NCBI GenBank assembly: GCA_023266245.1
Contig: JAHFRO010000044.1
Span: 1-19,623 of the forward strand
Direction of reading: 5' to 3'
DNA length: 19,623 bases
Source: Betaproteobacteria bacterium
GTDB taxonomy: Bacteria > Pseudomonadota > Gammaproteobacteria > Burkholderiales > SG8-41
This document shows positions 1 through 6,152 of the stretch, one piece after another. The notes beneath the pieces were generated by a model. It saw only the letters and a list, made by a program, of their open reading frames with translations, ran no database searches and had not been told where the DNA came from. The translations under genes and the position numbers were made by a program. Numbering within the stretch: the stretch's first letter is position 1; the number at the start of each line of letters is the position of its first letter.

Positions 1-566
1 GCGGAGTGCCGCTCTCGGTGGACACCCGCAAGCCCGGGCTCATGCTCGAGGCGATCGCGGCCGGCGCGGCCATGGTGAACGACGTCACCGCGCTCACCGC
101 TCCCGCGGCGCTCGAAGCGGCGGCAAATGCGCCGGTCGCTGTGTGTCTCATGCACATGCAAGGCGACCCCCGGACCATGCAGGACCGCCCCCGCTATGAC
201 GACGTGGTGCGCGAAGTGCGCGATTACCTGGCGTCGCGCGTCGCCGCGGCGGAGCGTGCCGGCATCGATCGCAGCCGCATCGTGATCGATCCCGGTTTCG
301 GCTTCGGCAAGGCCTACGAGCACAACCTCGCCCTGCTGCGCGCCTTGGGCGAGTTCGCTAAGCTCGGGACCGCCTTGCTGGTCAGCTTGTCGCGGAAGTC
401 CATGCTCGGCAAAATCACCGGACGCGATGTCGGCGAGCGCGTCTTCGCGAGCGTGGCCGCGGCGCTGCTCGCGGTGAAGCGCGGCGCGCATATCGTGCGG
501 GTGCACGATGTCGCCGCCACCCGCGACGCCCTCGACGTCTGGCAGGCAGTTGAAAGACAAAATTAG
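1..566 (+). CDS. folP: Dihydropteroate synthase, 5'-truncated by the window edge
   Basis: FolP condenses 6-hydroxymethyl-dihydropterin diphosphate with p-aminobenzoate to give dihydropteroate, in cytoplasmic folate synthesis. The visible part runs in the frame containing position 6 and covers roughly the C-terminal two thirds of a family normally about 270-290 residues long. Pterin-binding TIM-barrel motifs appear in order: PLSVDTRKP at the left edge, AAMVNDVTAL, VCLMHMQGDPRTMQ, IDPGFGFGK, the SLSRKS loop and a terminal VRVHDV with the substrate-phosphate-binding histidine region. The GTG at 6 is internal, not the true start, because the conserved DTRKP strand follows it at once and the N-terminal barrel strands are missing. 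The TAG stop (564-566) lies inside the left arm of the inverted repeat at 563-761. glmM follows, the usual folP-glmM order in Betaproteobacteria and Gammaproteobacteria. Confidence 0.96.
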   Translation, partial: GVPLSVDTRKPGLMLEAIAAGAAMVNDVTALTAPAALEAAANAPVAVCLMHMQGDPRTMQDRPRYDDVVREVRDYLASRVAAAERAGIDRSRIVIDPGFGFGKAYEHNLALLRALGEFAKLGTALLVSLSRKSMLGKITGRDVGERVFASVAAALLAVKRGAHIVRVHDVAATRDALDVWQAVERQN

Positions 567-761
567 CCGCCAAGACGCCAAGGCCACCAAGAAAACCAAG
601 ACAAAATTGAAGACCGAAGGGGGATGGCCTCAGCAAGGCTCTGCAATTGATCAAAGCCATGAGAAGCGTTCACAACCCAGATTCAAATTGGCTTTTGGCT
701 TAGCGGGTGGTTGTTGTTATTCTTCCGATTTCCTTGGCGTTCTTGGCGCCTTGGCGGCTAA
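563..761. repeat. Inverted-repeat element A (CGCCAAG family, 8-9 nt period)
   Basis: The left arm (563-594) and right arm (730-761) are inverted copies matching at 27 of 32 positions by eye. Each arm is a short tandem array in which CCAAG recurs every 8 to 9 nt (for example CGCCAAGA CGCCAAGG). The 135-nt centre (595-729) has no convincing ORF, promoter or RNA gene. The left arm contains the folP stop codon and the right arm ends about 15 nt before the glmM start. A single arm of the same family recurs inside element E (6045-6071). The 3' end has no run of T, so this does not look like an intrinsic terminator. Confidence 0.85.
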
Positions 762-776
762 GTTAAGGTTTGTTCC

Positions 777-2132
777 ATGACCCGGAAATACTTCGGCACG
801 GACGGCGTGCGCGGCAAGGTCGGCCAGCTGCCGATCACGCCCGATTTCGTGATGCGGCTCGGCTACGCCGCGGGCAAAGTGCTGGCGAGCGCGCGCAGGA
901 ACCGGGCCGAGCGGCCCGCGGTGCTGATCGGCAAGGACACCCGCGTCTCCGGCTACATGCTGGAGTCGGCGCTCGAAGCCGGGCTTTCGGCGGCGGGCGT
1001 GGACGTGCTGCTGGTCGGCCCGATGCCGACGCCGGCGGTGGCGTATCTGACGCGCGCGCTGCGCCTGTCCGCCGGCATCGTCATCAGCGCGTCGCACAAT
1101 CCTTATGACGATAACGGCGTCAAGTTCTTCTCCGGCGACGGGACGAAGCTGCCCGACGCGACCGAGAACGCGATCGAGCGCGAGCTCGGAGAACCGCTCA
1201 AATGCATGGCGTCAAGCAGGCTGGGCAAGGCGCGGCGCATCGACGACGCGGCGGGGCGCTACACCGAATTCTGCAAGGGCACATTCCCGCCCCATCTGCA
1301 CTTGCGCGGCATGCGGATCGTGGTGGACTGCGCCAATGGCGCGGCCTATCACATCGCGCCGCACGTCTTCCACGAGCTCGGCGCCGACGTGGAAACGATC
1401 GGCACCCGCCCCGACGGCTTCAACATCAACGATCGGGTCGGCGCCACCTCGCCCCAGGCGCTGCAGGCGGCGGTCAAGCGTCATAAGGCCGACCTCGGGA
1501 TCGCGCTCGACGGCGACGGCGACCGCCTCGTGATGGTTGATGCCGGGGGCAGGCTCTACGACGGCGACCAGCTGCTCTATGTCATCGCGCGCCACCGCAA
1601 GCAGGTTCGCGAACTCGAGGGGGGAGTGGTCGGCACGCTGATGACCAATCTCGCGCTGGAACATGCGTTCGCCAAACTCAGGATACCGTTCGCGCGCGCC
1701 AGGGTCGGTGACCGCTATGTGCTCGAGATGCTGGCCAGGCGCCGCTGGCAGCTCGGGGGCGAGAACTCCGGCCACATCGTCTGCCTCGACCAGCACACCA
1801 CGGGGGACGCCATCATCTCCGCTTTGCAGGTGCTGCGCGCGCTCACCGAGAACAAGGCCACGCTCACCATGGCTGCCGGCGCGCTCACGCTCTACCCGCA
1901 GGTGCTGGTTAACGTGCCGGTCAAGAATCAGGCCGACCCGCTCGCGCACCCGGCAGTCAAGCGCGCGGTGGCGGAGGCGCAGGCCGATCTCGACGGCAGC
2001 GGACGCGTGCTGCTGCGCGCGTCCGGCACCGAGCCGGTGATCCGCGTCATGGTGGAGGGCAGGAACGCCGATAGGATCGAGCGCTGGGCGGAGCGCATCG
2101 CCGCGAGCGTGCGCCGGGCCGCCTGCGGCTAG
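777..2132 (+). CDS. glmM: Phosphoglucosamine mutase
   Basis: GlmM interconverts glucosamine-6-phosphate and glucosamine-1-phosphate, feeding UDP-GlcNAc for peptidoglycan and LPS. It acts in the cytoplasm and is a phosphohexomutase-superfamily enzyme. The 451-residue length is standard. Visible motifs are the N-terminal KYFGTDGVRG, the active-site SASHNP with the phosphorylated serine at residue 106, the Mg2+ loop DGDGDR at residues 245-250, the sugar-binding GENSGH, and the C-terminal phosphate-binding RASGTEP at residues 414-420. The ATG at 777 is supported by the conserved MTRKYFGTDG start and a TAAGG ribosome-binding site eight bases upstream, just beyond the right arm of element A. The TAG stop (2130-2132) forms the first three bases of the heptad array of element B. 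Confidence 0.98.
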   Translation: MTRKYFGTDGVRGKVGQLPITPDFVMRLGYAAGKVLASARRNRAERPAVLIGKDTRVSGYMLESALEAGLSAAGVDVLLVGPMPTPAVAYLTRALRLSAGIVISASHNPYDDNGVKFFSGDGTKLPDATENAIERELGEPLKCMASSRLGKARRIDDAAGRYTEFCKGTFPPHLHLRGMRIVVDCANGAAYHIAPHVFHELGADVETIGTRPDGFNINDRVGATSPQALQAAVKRHKADLGIALDGDGDRLVMVDAGGRLYDGDQLLYVIARHRKQVRELEGGVVGTLMTNLALEHAFAKLRIPFARARVGDRYVLEMLARRRWQLGGENSGHIVCLDQHTTGDAIISALQVLRALTENKATLTMAAGALTLYPQVLVNVPVKNQADPLAHPAVKRAVAEAQADLDGSGRVLLRASGTEPVIRVMVEGRNADRIERWAERIAASVRRAACG

Positions 2133-2232
2133 TTTCTAGTTTCGAGTTGTCTCGTGCGTGGCTATCGCCGCGCACGAGAAGGCTTGCGTGAAGCGGGCTC
2201 TTAACTCGAAACTCGGAACCCGAAACCCGGAA
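2130..2232. repeat. Inverted-repeat element B (heptad arrays)
   Basis: The left array (2130-2150) is three 7-nt units, TAGTTTC TAGTTTC GAGTTGT, and its first three bases are the glmM stop codon. The right array (2205-2232) is four 7-nt units: CTCGAAA, CTCGGAA, CCCGAAA, CCCGGAA. Positions 2131-2148 pair with 2203-2220 at 15 of 18. An inner perfect 8-bp stem, 2151-2158 with 2171-2178 (CTCGTGCG/CGCACGAG), leaves a 12-nt loop. The element fills almost the whole 112-bp gap between glmM and the arsenate-reductase-like gene. Confidence 0.85.
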
Positions 2233-2244
2233 CTGCATAAAGCC

Positions 2245-2757
2245 ATGGCCGACAGGACCTACAACGTGCTGTTCCTGTGCACCGGCAACTCAGCGCGCAG
2301 CATCATGGCCGAGTCCTTGCTCAACGCAAAGGGCGGTGGGCGTTTTTGCGGATACAGCGCCGGCAGCCATCCCAAAGGAGAGGTGCACCCGCTGGCGCGT
2401 GATTTGATCCGGAATAACCGGATGCCGGTGGACGATCTGCGGAGCAAGAGCTGGGACGAGTTCGCGCGACCCGGAGCGCCGCGCATGGATTTCGTGTTCA
2501 CGGTGTGCGACAACGCGGCCGGCGAGGTCTGCCCGGTGTGGCCGGGCCAGCCGATGACGGCGCACTGGGGCGTCCCCGATCCGGCACGGGTGGAGGGCAG
2601 CGACGAGGAAAAGCGCAAGGCGTTCTTTAACGCCTACACCCAGCTCAGCAACCGCATTTCGATCTTTATCAGCCTGCCTCTGACCAGCTTCGACAGATTG
2701 TTGCTGCAGAAGAAGCTGGACGAAATCGGCGGGATGGAGCGGAAGCAGCCGATTTAA
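2245..2757 (+). CDS. Arsenate reductase-like protein, low-molecular-weight phosphatase fold
   Basis: This 170-residue protein belongs to the thioredoxin-linked ArsC / low-molecular-weight tyrosine phosphatase family. Members reduce arsenate to arsenite through a cysteine relay; some are phosphatases. The N-terminal phosphate loop CTGNSAR (CX5R) puts the nucleophile at C12 and the arginine at R18. Two further cysteines, C88 and C96, in TVCDNAAGEVCPVWPG sit where resolving cysteines are expected, and the catalytic aspartate is probably in VPDPA. The ATG at 2245 is chosen because MADRTYNVLFLC matches the family start; an in-frame GTG at 2158 would run through element B. No clear Shine-Dalgarno is visible. 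No arsR, arsB or acr3 is adjacent, so a role in arsenic resistance is inferred from family only. The gene interrupts the usual glmM-tpiA neighbourhood. Confidence 0.9.
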   Translation: MADRTYNVLFLCTGNSARSIMAESLLNAKGGGRFCGYSAGSHPKGEVHPLARDLIRNNRMPVDDLRSKSWDEFARPGAPRMDFVFTVCDNAAGEVCPVWPGQPMTAHWGVPDPARVEGSDEEKRKAFFNAYTQLSNRISIFISLPLTSFDRLLLQKKLDEIGGMERKQPI

Positions 2758-2856
2758 TCTTGCGCGAAGCGCGACGTTAAGCGGTTTCAGCCGCGGGCGG
2801 AGGCACTACCTACTGGGCGCTTCGGCTAGAAGTGCGCGGTTCTAAGCTGGTTCAGG
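2758..2856 (+). other. Structured intergenic stretch before the terminator
   Basis: This 99-nt stretch between arsC and the terminator holds no ORF and no heptad or octad arrays, unlike every other long gap in the window. It shows several small self-complementary segments: a GCGC-GAA-GCGC hairpin near 2762-2772, a GCGG...CCGC pair around 2780-2795, and a bulged stem built on GCGCTTC/GAAGTGCGC around 2817-2838. It could be the 3' UTR of arsC or a small RNA ending at the terminator. I could not match it to a known RNA family. Confidence 0.35.
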
Positions 2857-2886
2857 AACGCCCGGCGCCACCGGGCGTTTATGTTT
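2857..2886 (+). terminator. Rho-independent terminator
   Basis: A perfect 9-bp GC-rich stem, 2857-2865 with 2871-2879 (AACGCCCGG/CCGGGCGTT), closes a 5-nt loop (CGCCA). A T-rich tail follows (TTTATGTTTTTT, 2878-2889). Strand, stem and tail fit intrinsic termination of transcripts from glmM/arsC just upstream of the tpiA promoter. Confidence 0.88.
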
Positions 2887-2929
2887 TTTGCATCAAGGCG
2901 CTGCGGCGCCGCACCACGCCGCTGCTTCG

Positions 2930-2959
2930 TTGACCCCTTCACCCAATCGCCTGTAAAAT
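2930..2959 (+). promoter_or_regulatory. Sigma70-type promoter for tpiA-secG-tRNA-nuo
   Basis: A -35 box TTGACC (2930-2935) and a -10 box TAAAAT (2954-2959) are separated by 18 nt, close to the sigma70 consensus. The expected transcription start is near 2966, about 20 nt upstream of the tpiA ATG. The position just after a terminator makes it the likely main promoter of everything downstream; I saw no comparable promoter in the later gaps. Confidence 0.75.
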
Positions 2960-2985
2960 TCAATGGTTTAGGTGGCCGGGCAGGC

Positions 2986-3762
2986 ATGCGAACCAAGCTG
3001 GTAGCGGGTAACTGGAAGATGAACGGCAACCTGGCCTCCAACCAGGCGCTGTTAGAGGCGGTTATCCCCGCGCTTGCCCCGCTGAAGCGGGCGAACTACG
3101 CGGTTTGCGTGCCTTTCCCGTACCTCGCCCAGGCGCAGCACACGTTGCGCGGCAGCAATGTGGCGCTGGGGACGCAGGATGTGTGCCAGTTCGACGGGGG
3201 CGCCTACACCGGTGGCGTGTCGGCGGCGATGCTCGTGGATTTCGGTTGCCGCTACGTCATCGTCGGCCATTCCGAGCGGCGCAGCGCTTTCGGTGAGAGC
3301 GACGAGGTCGTAGCCTTCAAGTTCGCGGCGGCGATCAAACACCGCCTGACCCCGATATTGTGTGTGGGTGAAACGCTCGCGGAGCGCGAATCCGGATTGA
3401 CCGAAGCGGTGGTGGCGCGCCAGCTCGATGCCGTGGTCAAGCGCTGCAGCCTTGCGGCGCTTGGGCAGTGCGTGATCGCGTATGAGCCGGTGTGGGCGAT
3501 CGGTACCGGCAGGACCGCAACCCCGCAGCAGGCGCAGGCGGTACACGCCACCATTCGGGCGCGGGTGGCGGCTGCGGACCGGCGCCTGGCTGATGAGCTG
3601 GTGATCCTCTACGGCGGCAGCGTGAAGGCCGCCAATGCGGCGCAGCTGTTCGCCATGCCGGACGTGGATGGCGGGCTGATCGGCGGCGCCTCGCTCGCGG
3701 CCGATGAATTCATCGCGATCTGCCGCGCCGCGGTCGGCGCCGAAGAAATTGTGAGGGCTTGA
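2986..3762 (+). CDS. tpiA: Triosephosphate isomerase
   Basis: TpiA interconverts dihydroxyacetone phosphate and glyceraldehyde-3-phosphate in glycolysis and gluconeogenesis, as a cytoplasmic TIM-barrel dimer. At 258 residues it is of standard bacterial length. Catalytic residues are in place: K11 in AGNWKMNG, H95 in VGHSERR, and E167 in AYEPVWAIGTG, with the phosphate-gripping loop that follows and YGGSVK at 209-214. The ATG at 2986 is chosen because MRTKLVAGNWKMNG is the family N-terminus; the in-frame ATG at 2881 lies upstream of the promoter, in the terminator tail. The TGA stop (3760-3762) is directly followed by the secG ATG, so the two are probably translationally coupled. Confidence 0.97.
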   Translation: MRTKLVAGNWKMNGNLASNQALLEAVIPALAPLKRANYAVCVPFPYLAQAQHTLRGSNVALGTQDVCQFDGGAYTGGVSAAMLVDFGCRYVIVGHSERRSAFGESDEVVAFKFAAAIKHRLTPILCVGETLAERESGLTEAVVARQLDAVVKRCSLAALGQCVIAYEPVWAIGTGRTATPQQAQAVHATIRARVAAADRRLADELVILYGGSVKAANAAQLFAMPDVDGGLIGGASLAADEFIAICRAAVGAEEIVRA

Positions 3763-4167
3763 ATGGAAACACTGGTACTGGTGATACACGTGCTGGCAGC
3801 GCTTGCCATCGTCGGTCTGGTGCTGCTGCAGCACGGCAAGGGCGCCGACGTGGGTGCCGCGTTTGGCGGCGGTGCCTCCGGCAGCCTGTTCGGCGCCTCG
3901 GGTTCGGCCAATTTTCTGAGCCGGACCACGGCGGGCCTCGCGGTGGTGTTTTTTCTGACCAGCATGGGGTTGACCTATTTCTCAACCCGCAAGACCGAGC
4001 CCAAGGGCGTGATGGCGACACAGCCCGCCCCGGCCCAGTCGTTGCCATCGCAGATCCCGGTGCCGGTTGCGCCGCCGGAACCGGCTGCGCCGGCAGGCCA
4101 GGCTGCGCCGGCGGGTCAGGGTGCGGCGCCGGACCCCGGGTCGAAAGCGCAGGAAGTACCGAAATGA
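3763..4167 (+). CDS. secG: Protein translocase subunit SecG
   Basis: SecG is the small accessory subunit of the SecYEG preprotein channel in the inner membrane. The 134-residue protein has two predicted membrane helices (about residues 2-22 and 50-70) flanking the conserved cytoplasmic loop with GGGASGSLFGASGSANFLSRTT. A long Pro/Ala/Gln-rich C-terminal tail (roughly residues 85-134) is low complexity, as often seen in betaproteobacterial SecG. A GAGG-type ribosome-binding site sits in the 3' end of tpiA, 7-8 nt before the ATG at 3763, and there is no gap between the genes. The TGA stop (4165-4167) is also the first three bases of the left arm of element C. Confidence 0.94.
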   Translation: METLVLVIHVLAALAIVGLVLLQHGKGADVGAAFGGGASGSLFGASGSANFLSRTTAGLAVVFFLTSMGLTYFSTRKTEPKGVMATQPAPAQSLPSQIPVPVAPPEPAAPAGQAAPAGQGAAPDPGSKAQEVPK

Positions 4168-4258
4168 ATGCGGAATGATGAATGGTGAGTGCTGGATGAT
4201 GAATGGCAATAGCCGCGCCGCGGGGGGGGTCATACGGTATTCATGATTCCGCATTCAT
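4165..4258. repeat. Inverted-repeat element C (heptad arrays)
   Basis: The left side (4166-4207) is six consecutive 7-nt units of the type GAATGAT (GAATGCG, GAATGAT, GAATGGT, GAGTGCT, GGATGAT, GAATGGC). The right side (4238-4258) is three units of the inverse type (TATTCAT, GATTCCG, CATTCAT). Positions 4165-4183 pair with 4239-4257 at 18 of 19. The secG stop codon is the first three bases of the paired arm. The right array ends two bases before the tRNA-Leu 5' end. A run of eight G (4222-4229) lies in the loop. Confidence 0.87.
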
Positions 4259-4260
4259 AA

Positions 4261-4345
4261 GCCGACGTGGTGGAATTGGTAGACACACCATCTTGAGGGG
4301 GTGGCGGCGCAAGCCGTGTGAGTTCGAATCTCACCGTCGGCACCA
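4261..4345 (+). tRNA. leuU: tRNA-Leu (anticodon GAG)
   Basis: A complete class II tRNA. The acceptor stem GCCGACG (4261-4267) pairs with CGTCGGC (4335-4341), followed by discriminator A and an encoded CCA (4343-4345). The D region contains TGGTAGACAC. The anticodon stem CCATC/GGTGG holds loop TTGAGGG with anticodon GAG at 4295-4297, reading CUC and CUU. The long variable arm CGGC-GCAA-GCCG (4305-4316) is diagnostic of Leu/Ser. The T arm GTGAG-TTCGAAT-CTCAC is perfect. A tRNA-Leu between secG and nuoA is the usual betaproteobacterial arrangement. With elements C and D pressed against both ends and no promoter of its own visible, it is probably cut from a longer transcript. Confidence 0.97.
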
Positions 4346-4351
4346 AGACTG

Positions 4352-4524
4352 CAGGATCCAGGATATGGGAATCAGGATTCAGGAAACGGCGCCCAAATCC
4401 TGAACCGGCTTGGAGAGAAGTAGTGGAAGCGACTGTCAAACAACTTGGAGCGGTCACGTATGCTGAATCTTGACTTGGGAATGATGGTTTTCTGAATCCC
4501 GAATCCTGACTCCTGAATCCTGAT
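4352..4524. repeat. Inverted-repeat element D (heptad arrays), overlapping the nuoA start
   Basis: The left array (4352-4386) is five 7-nt units: CAGGATC, CAGGATA, TGGGAAT, CAGGATT, CAGGAAA. The right array (4491-4524) is five inverse units: TCTGAAT, CCCGAAT, CCTGACT, CCTGAAT and CCTGAT. Full arms 4352-4387 and 4487-4522 match at 28 of 36. In another register, 4371-4384 is perfectly complementary to 4511-4524 (14 of 14), which includes the first two bases of the nuoA ATG (4523-4525). The roughly 99-nt centre contains no ORF. The element begins 6 nt after the tRNA CCA end and fills the rest of the gap. Confidence 0.88.
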
Positions 4525-4891
4525 GTTAGAGAACTACTTCCCCATTCTGATGTTCGTCCTGGTCGGCATCCTGGTCGGGGTGGTGCCGATCGCCCTGGGC
4601 GGGGGCATCAGCCGCCTGCTCGGCGTGCACCGCCCCGATCCCGAGAAGCTCTCCCCTTACGAGTGCGGTTTCGAGGCGTTCGAGGACGCGCGCATGAAGT
4701 TCGACGTGCGCTACTACCTGATCGCGATCCTGTTCATCCTGTTCGACCTCGAGATCGCGTTTCTCTTCCCGTGGGCCATCGTGCTGCGGGAGATCGGCTT
4801 CTTCGGTTTCATGGCGATGGTGGTGTTCCTGGCAATATTGATCGTCGGCTTTATTTACGAGTGGATGAAGGGGGCATTGGAGTGGGAATGA
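4523..4891 (+). CDS. nuoA: NADH-quinone oxidoreductase subunit A
   Basis: NuoA is a small membrane-arm subunit of complex I, near the quinone site and in contact with NuoJ, NuoK and NuoH. The 122-residue length and three membrane helices are typical. The conserved loop SPYECGFE (C48) and the motif FDVRYYLIAILFILFDLEIAFLFPWA are present. The start MLENYFPILMFV matches the family, so the ATG at 4523 is secure. No Shine-Dalgarno precedes it: the upstream bases are the CCTGAAT heptads of element D, which reach into the start codon. This is the first gene of the complete nuo set; nuoB follows after 26 nt. Confidence 0.96.
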   Translation: MLENYFPILMFVLVGILVGVVPIALGGGISRLLGVHRPDPEKLSPYECGFEAFEDARMKFDVRYYLIAILFILFDLEIAFLFPWAIVLREIGFFGFMAMVVFLAILIVGFIYEWMKGALEWE

Positions 4892-4917
4892 ACGTGATGC
4901 TTTTAGGAGTCTGAGAC

Positions 4918-5400
4918 ATGGGCGCACCGGAAAACATTACGAACAAGGGATTCGTCGTTACCGGGATCGATACGCTGATCAACTGGACGCGCACCGGTTC
5001 GCTGTGGCCGATGACCTTCGGACTCGCGTGCTGCGCGATTGAGATGATGCACGCCGGCGCTTCGCGCTATGACCTCGATCGCTTCGGCATCGTTTTCCGC
5101 CCGAGCCCGCGGCAGTCGGACGTGATGATCGTCGCCGGCACGCTGTGCAACAAGATGGCGCCGGCGCTGCGCAAGGTCTATGACCAGATGGCGGAACCGC
5201 GCTGGGTGATCTCGATGGGCTCGTGCGCCAATGGCGGCGGGTACTACCACTATTCGTACTCGGTGGTGCGCGGCTGCGATCGCATCGTGCCGGTGGACAT
5301 CTACGTGCCGGGCTGTCCGCCCACAGCGGAAGCGCTGCTCTACGGCATCGTCCAGCTGCAGAACAAGATCAAGCGCACCAACACCATCGCGCGCCGATGA
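4918..5400 (+). CDS. nuoB: NADH-quinone oxidoreductase subunit B
   Basis: NuoB carries the terminal [4Fe-4S] cluster N2 that passes electrons to quinone, in the connecting module of complex I. At 160 residues it has the standard betaproteobacterial length. The N2 ligands are visible: the tandem pair C38-C39 in LACCAIEMMH, C103 in GSCANGG and C133 in PGCPP. A strong Shine-Dalgarno AGGAG (4905-4909) lies eight bases before the ATG. The TGA stop overlaps the nuoC start (ATGA, 5397-5400), indicating translational coupling. Confidence 0.98.
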   Translation: MGAPENITNKGFVVTGIDTLINWTRTGSLWPMTFGLACCAIEMMHAGASRYDLDRFGIVFRPSPRQSDVMIVAGTLCNKMAPALRKVYDQMAEPRWVISMGSCANGGGYYHYSYSVVRGCDRIVPVDIYVPGCPPTAEALLYGIVQLQNKIKRTNTIARR

Positions 5401-6005
5401 CATCCCGCGTCGAAACCCTGGCCGCCGCGCTGCAGTCCGTGCTCGGCGACAAGCTCGCAAGCGTCTCGACCGCGCTGGGCGAAGCAACCATCGTTGTCAG
5501 GCCGGAAAACCTGCCCGCGGCGGCGGCCGCGCTGCGCGATGCGCCGGGATTGAAGTTCGAGCAGCTCACCGATCTGTGTGGCGTGGACTATAGCGCCTAC
5601 GGCGACGGCGCGTGGGACGGTCCACGCTTCGCCGTCGTCTACCACCTGCTCAGCTACAGCCACAACTGGCGGGTGAGAATGCGGGTTTTCTGCCCGGACG
5701 ACGAGCTCCCGGCGGTGGATTCGGTGATCAACATCTGGCCCGCCGCCAACTGGTACGAGCGCGAAGCGTTCGACCTCTACGGCATCGTCTTCACCGGGCA
5801 CCCCGACCTGCGCCGCATCCTCACGGATTACGGCTTCGTCGGGCACCCCTTCCGCAAGGATTTCCCGCTCTCCGGCAACGTGGAAATGCGCTACGACCCC
5901 GATCAGCAGCGCGTGATTTACCAGCCGGTCACCATCGAGCCGCGCGACATCGTCCCGCGGGTGATCCACGAAGAGGACTACGCGGACGTGGAAAAAAAGG
6001 ATTAA
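5397..6005 (+). CDS. nuoC: NADH-quinone oxidoreductase subunit C
   Basis: NuoC is the 30-kDa-type hydrophilic subunit that packs against NuoD in the connecting module; it has no cofactor. It is 202 residues long and separate from nuoD, as in alpha- and betaproteobacteria and unlike the NuoCD fusion of E. coli. Hallmark sequences are LTDLCGVDY, WPAANWYEREAFDLYGIVFTGHPDLRRILTDYGF in segments, and HPFRKDFPLSG. The ATG at 5397 overlaps the nuoB stop and gives MTSRVETLAAAL, a plausible N-terminus. The TAA stop (6003-6005) directly abuts the left arm of element E. Confidence 0.97.
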   Translation: MTSRVETLAAALQSVLGDKLASVSTALGEATIVVRPENLPAAAAALRDAPGLKFEQLTDLCGVDYSAYGDGAWDGPRFAVVYHLLSYSHNWRVRMRVFCPDDELPAVDSVINIWPAANWYEREAFDLYGIVFTGHPDLRRILTDYGFVGHPFRKDFPLSGNVEMRYDPDQQRVIYQPVTIEPRDIVPRVIHEEDYADVEKKD

Positions 6006-6147
6006 CCACAGAGGCACAGAGACGCAGAGGGGAACAAGGATTCAAACCGCCAAGACGCCAAGATCGCCAAGAAGGAACTTTCTTTTTGATTTTAGATTTT
6101 CTGATTAATGGGATTTCGCCTCGGTGCCTCTGTGTCTCTGTGGTGAG
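6005..6147. repeat. Inverted-repeat element E (CACAGAG family, with a nested CGCCAAG arm)
   Basis: The left arm (6005-6030) and right arm (6119-6144) match at 22 of 26 as inverted copies. Each is an 8-nt-period array of CACAGAGR-type units. Inside the loop, 6045-6071 is a second array (CGCCAAGA CGCCAAGA TCGCCAAG) of the family that forms the arms of element A, here without a recognisable partner arm. The rest of the loop (6079-6118) is AT-rich, with roughly 7-nt-spaced GATTTT units. The last A of the nuoC stop codon is the first base of the arm. The right end supplies GGTGAG (6142-6147), five bases before the nuoD ATG. Confidence 0.87.
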
Positions 6148-6152
6148 ATGTT

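Noticed and set aside
2158..2244. Upstream GTG start for the arsenate-reductase-like protein
   Set aside because: The extra 29 residues would be translated from the inverted repeat; the family N-terminus starts at the ATG at 2245.
2881..2985. Upstream ATG start for tpiA
   Set aside because: It lies in the T-rich tail of the terminator and upstream of the likely transcription start; TpiA proteins begin at MRTKLVAGNWKMNG.
4388..4486. Possible separate promoter for nuoA in the centre of element D (TTGACT at 4470-4475)
   Set aside because: No acceptable -10 box lies 16-18 nt downstream; the region is part of the repeat centre.
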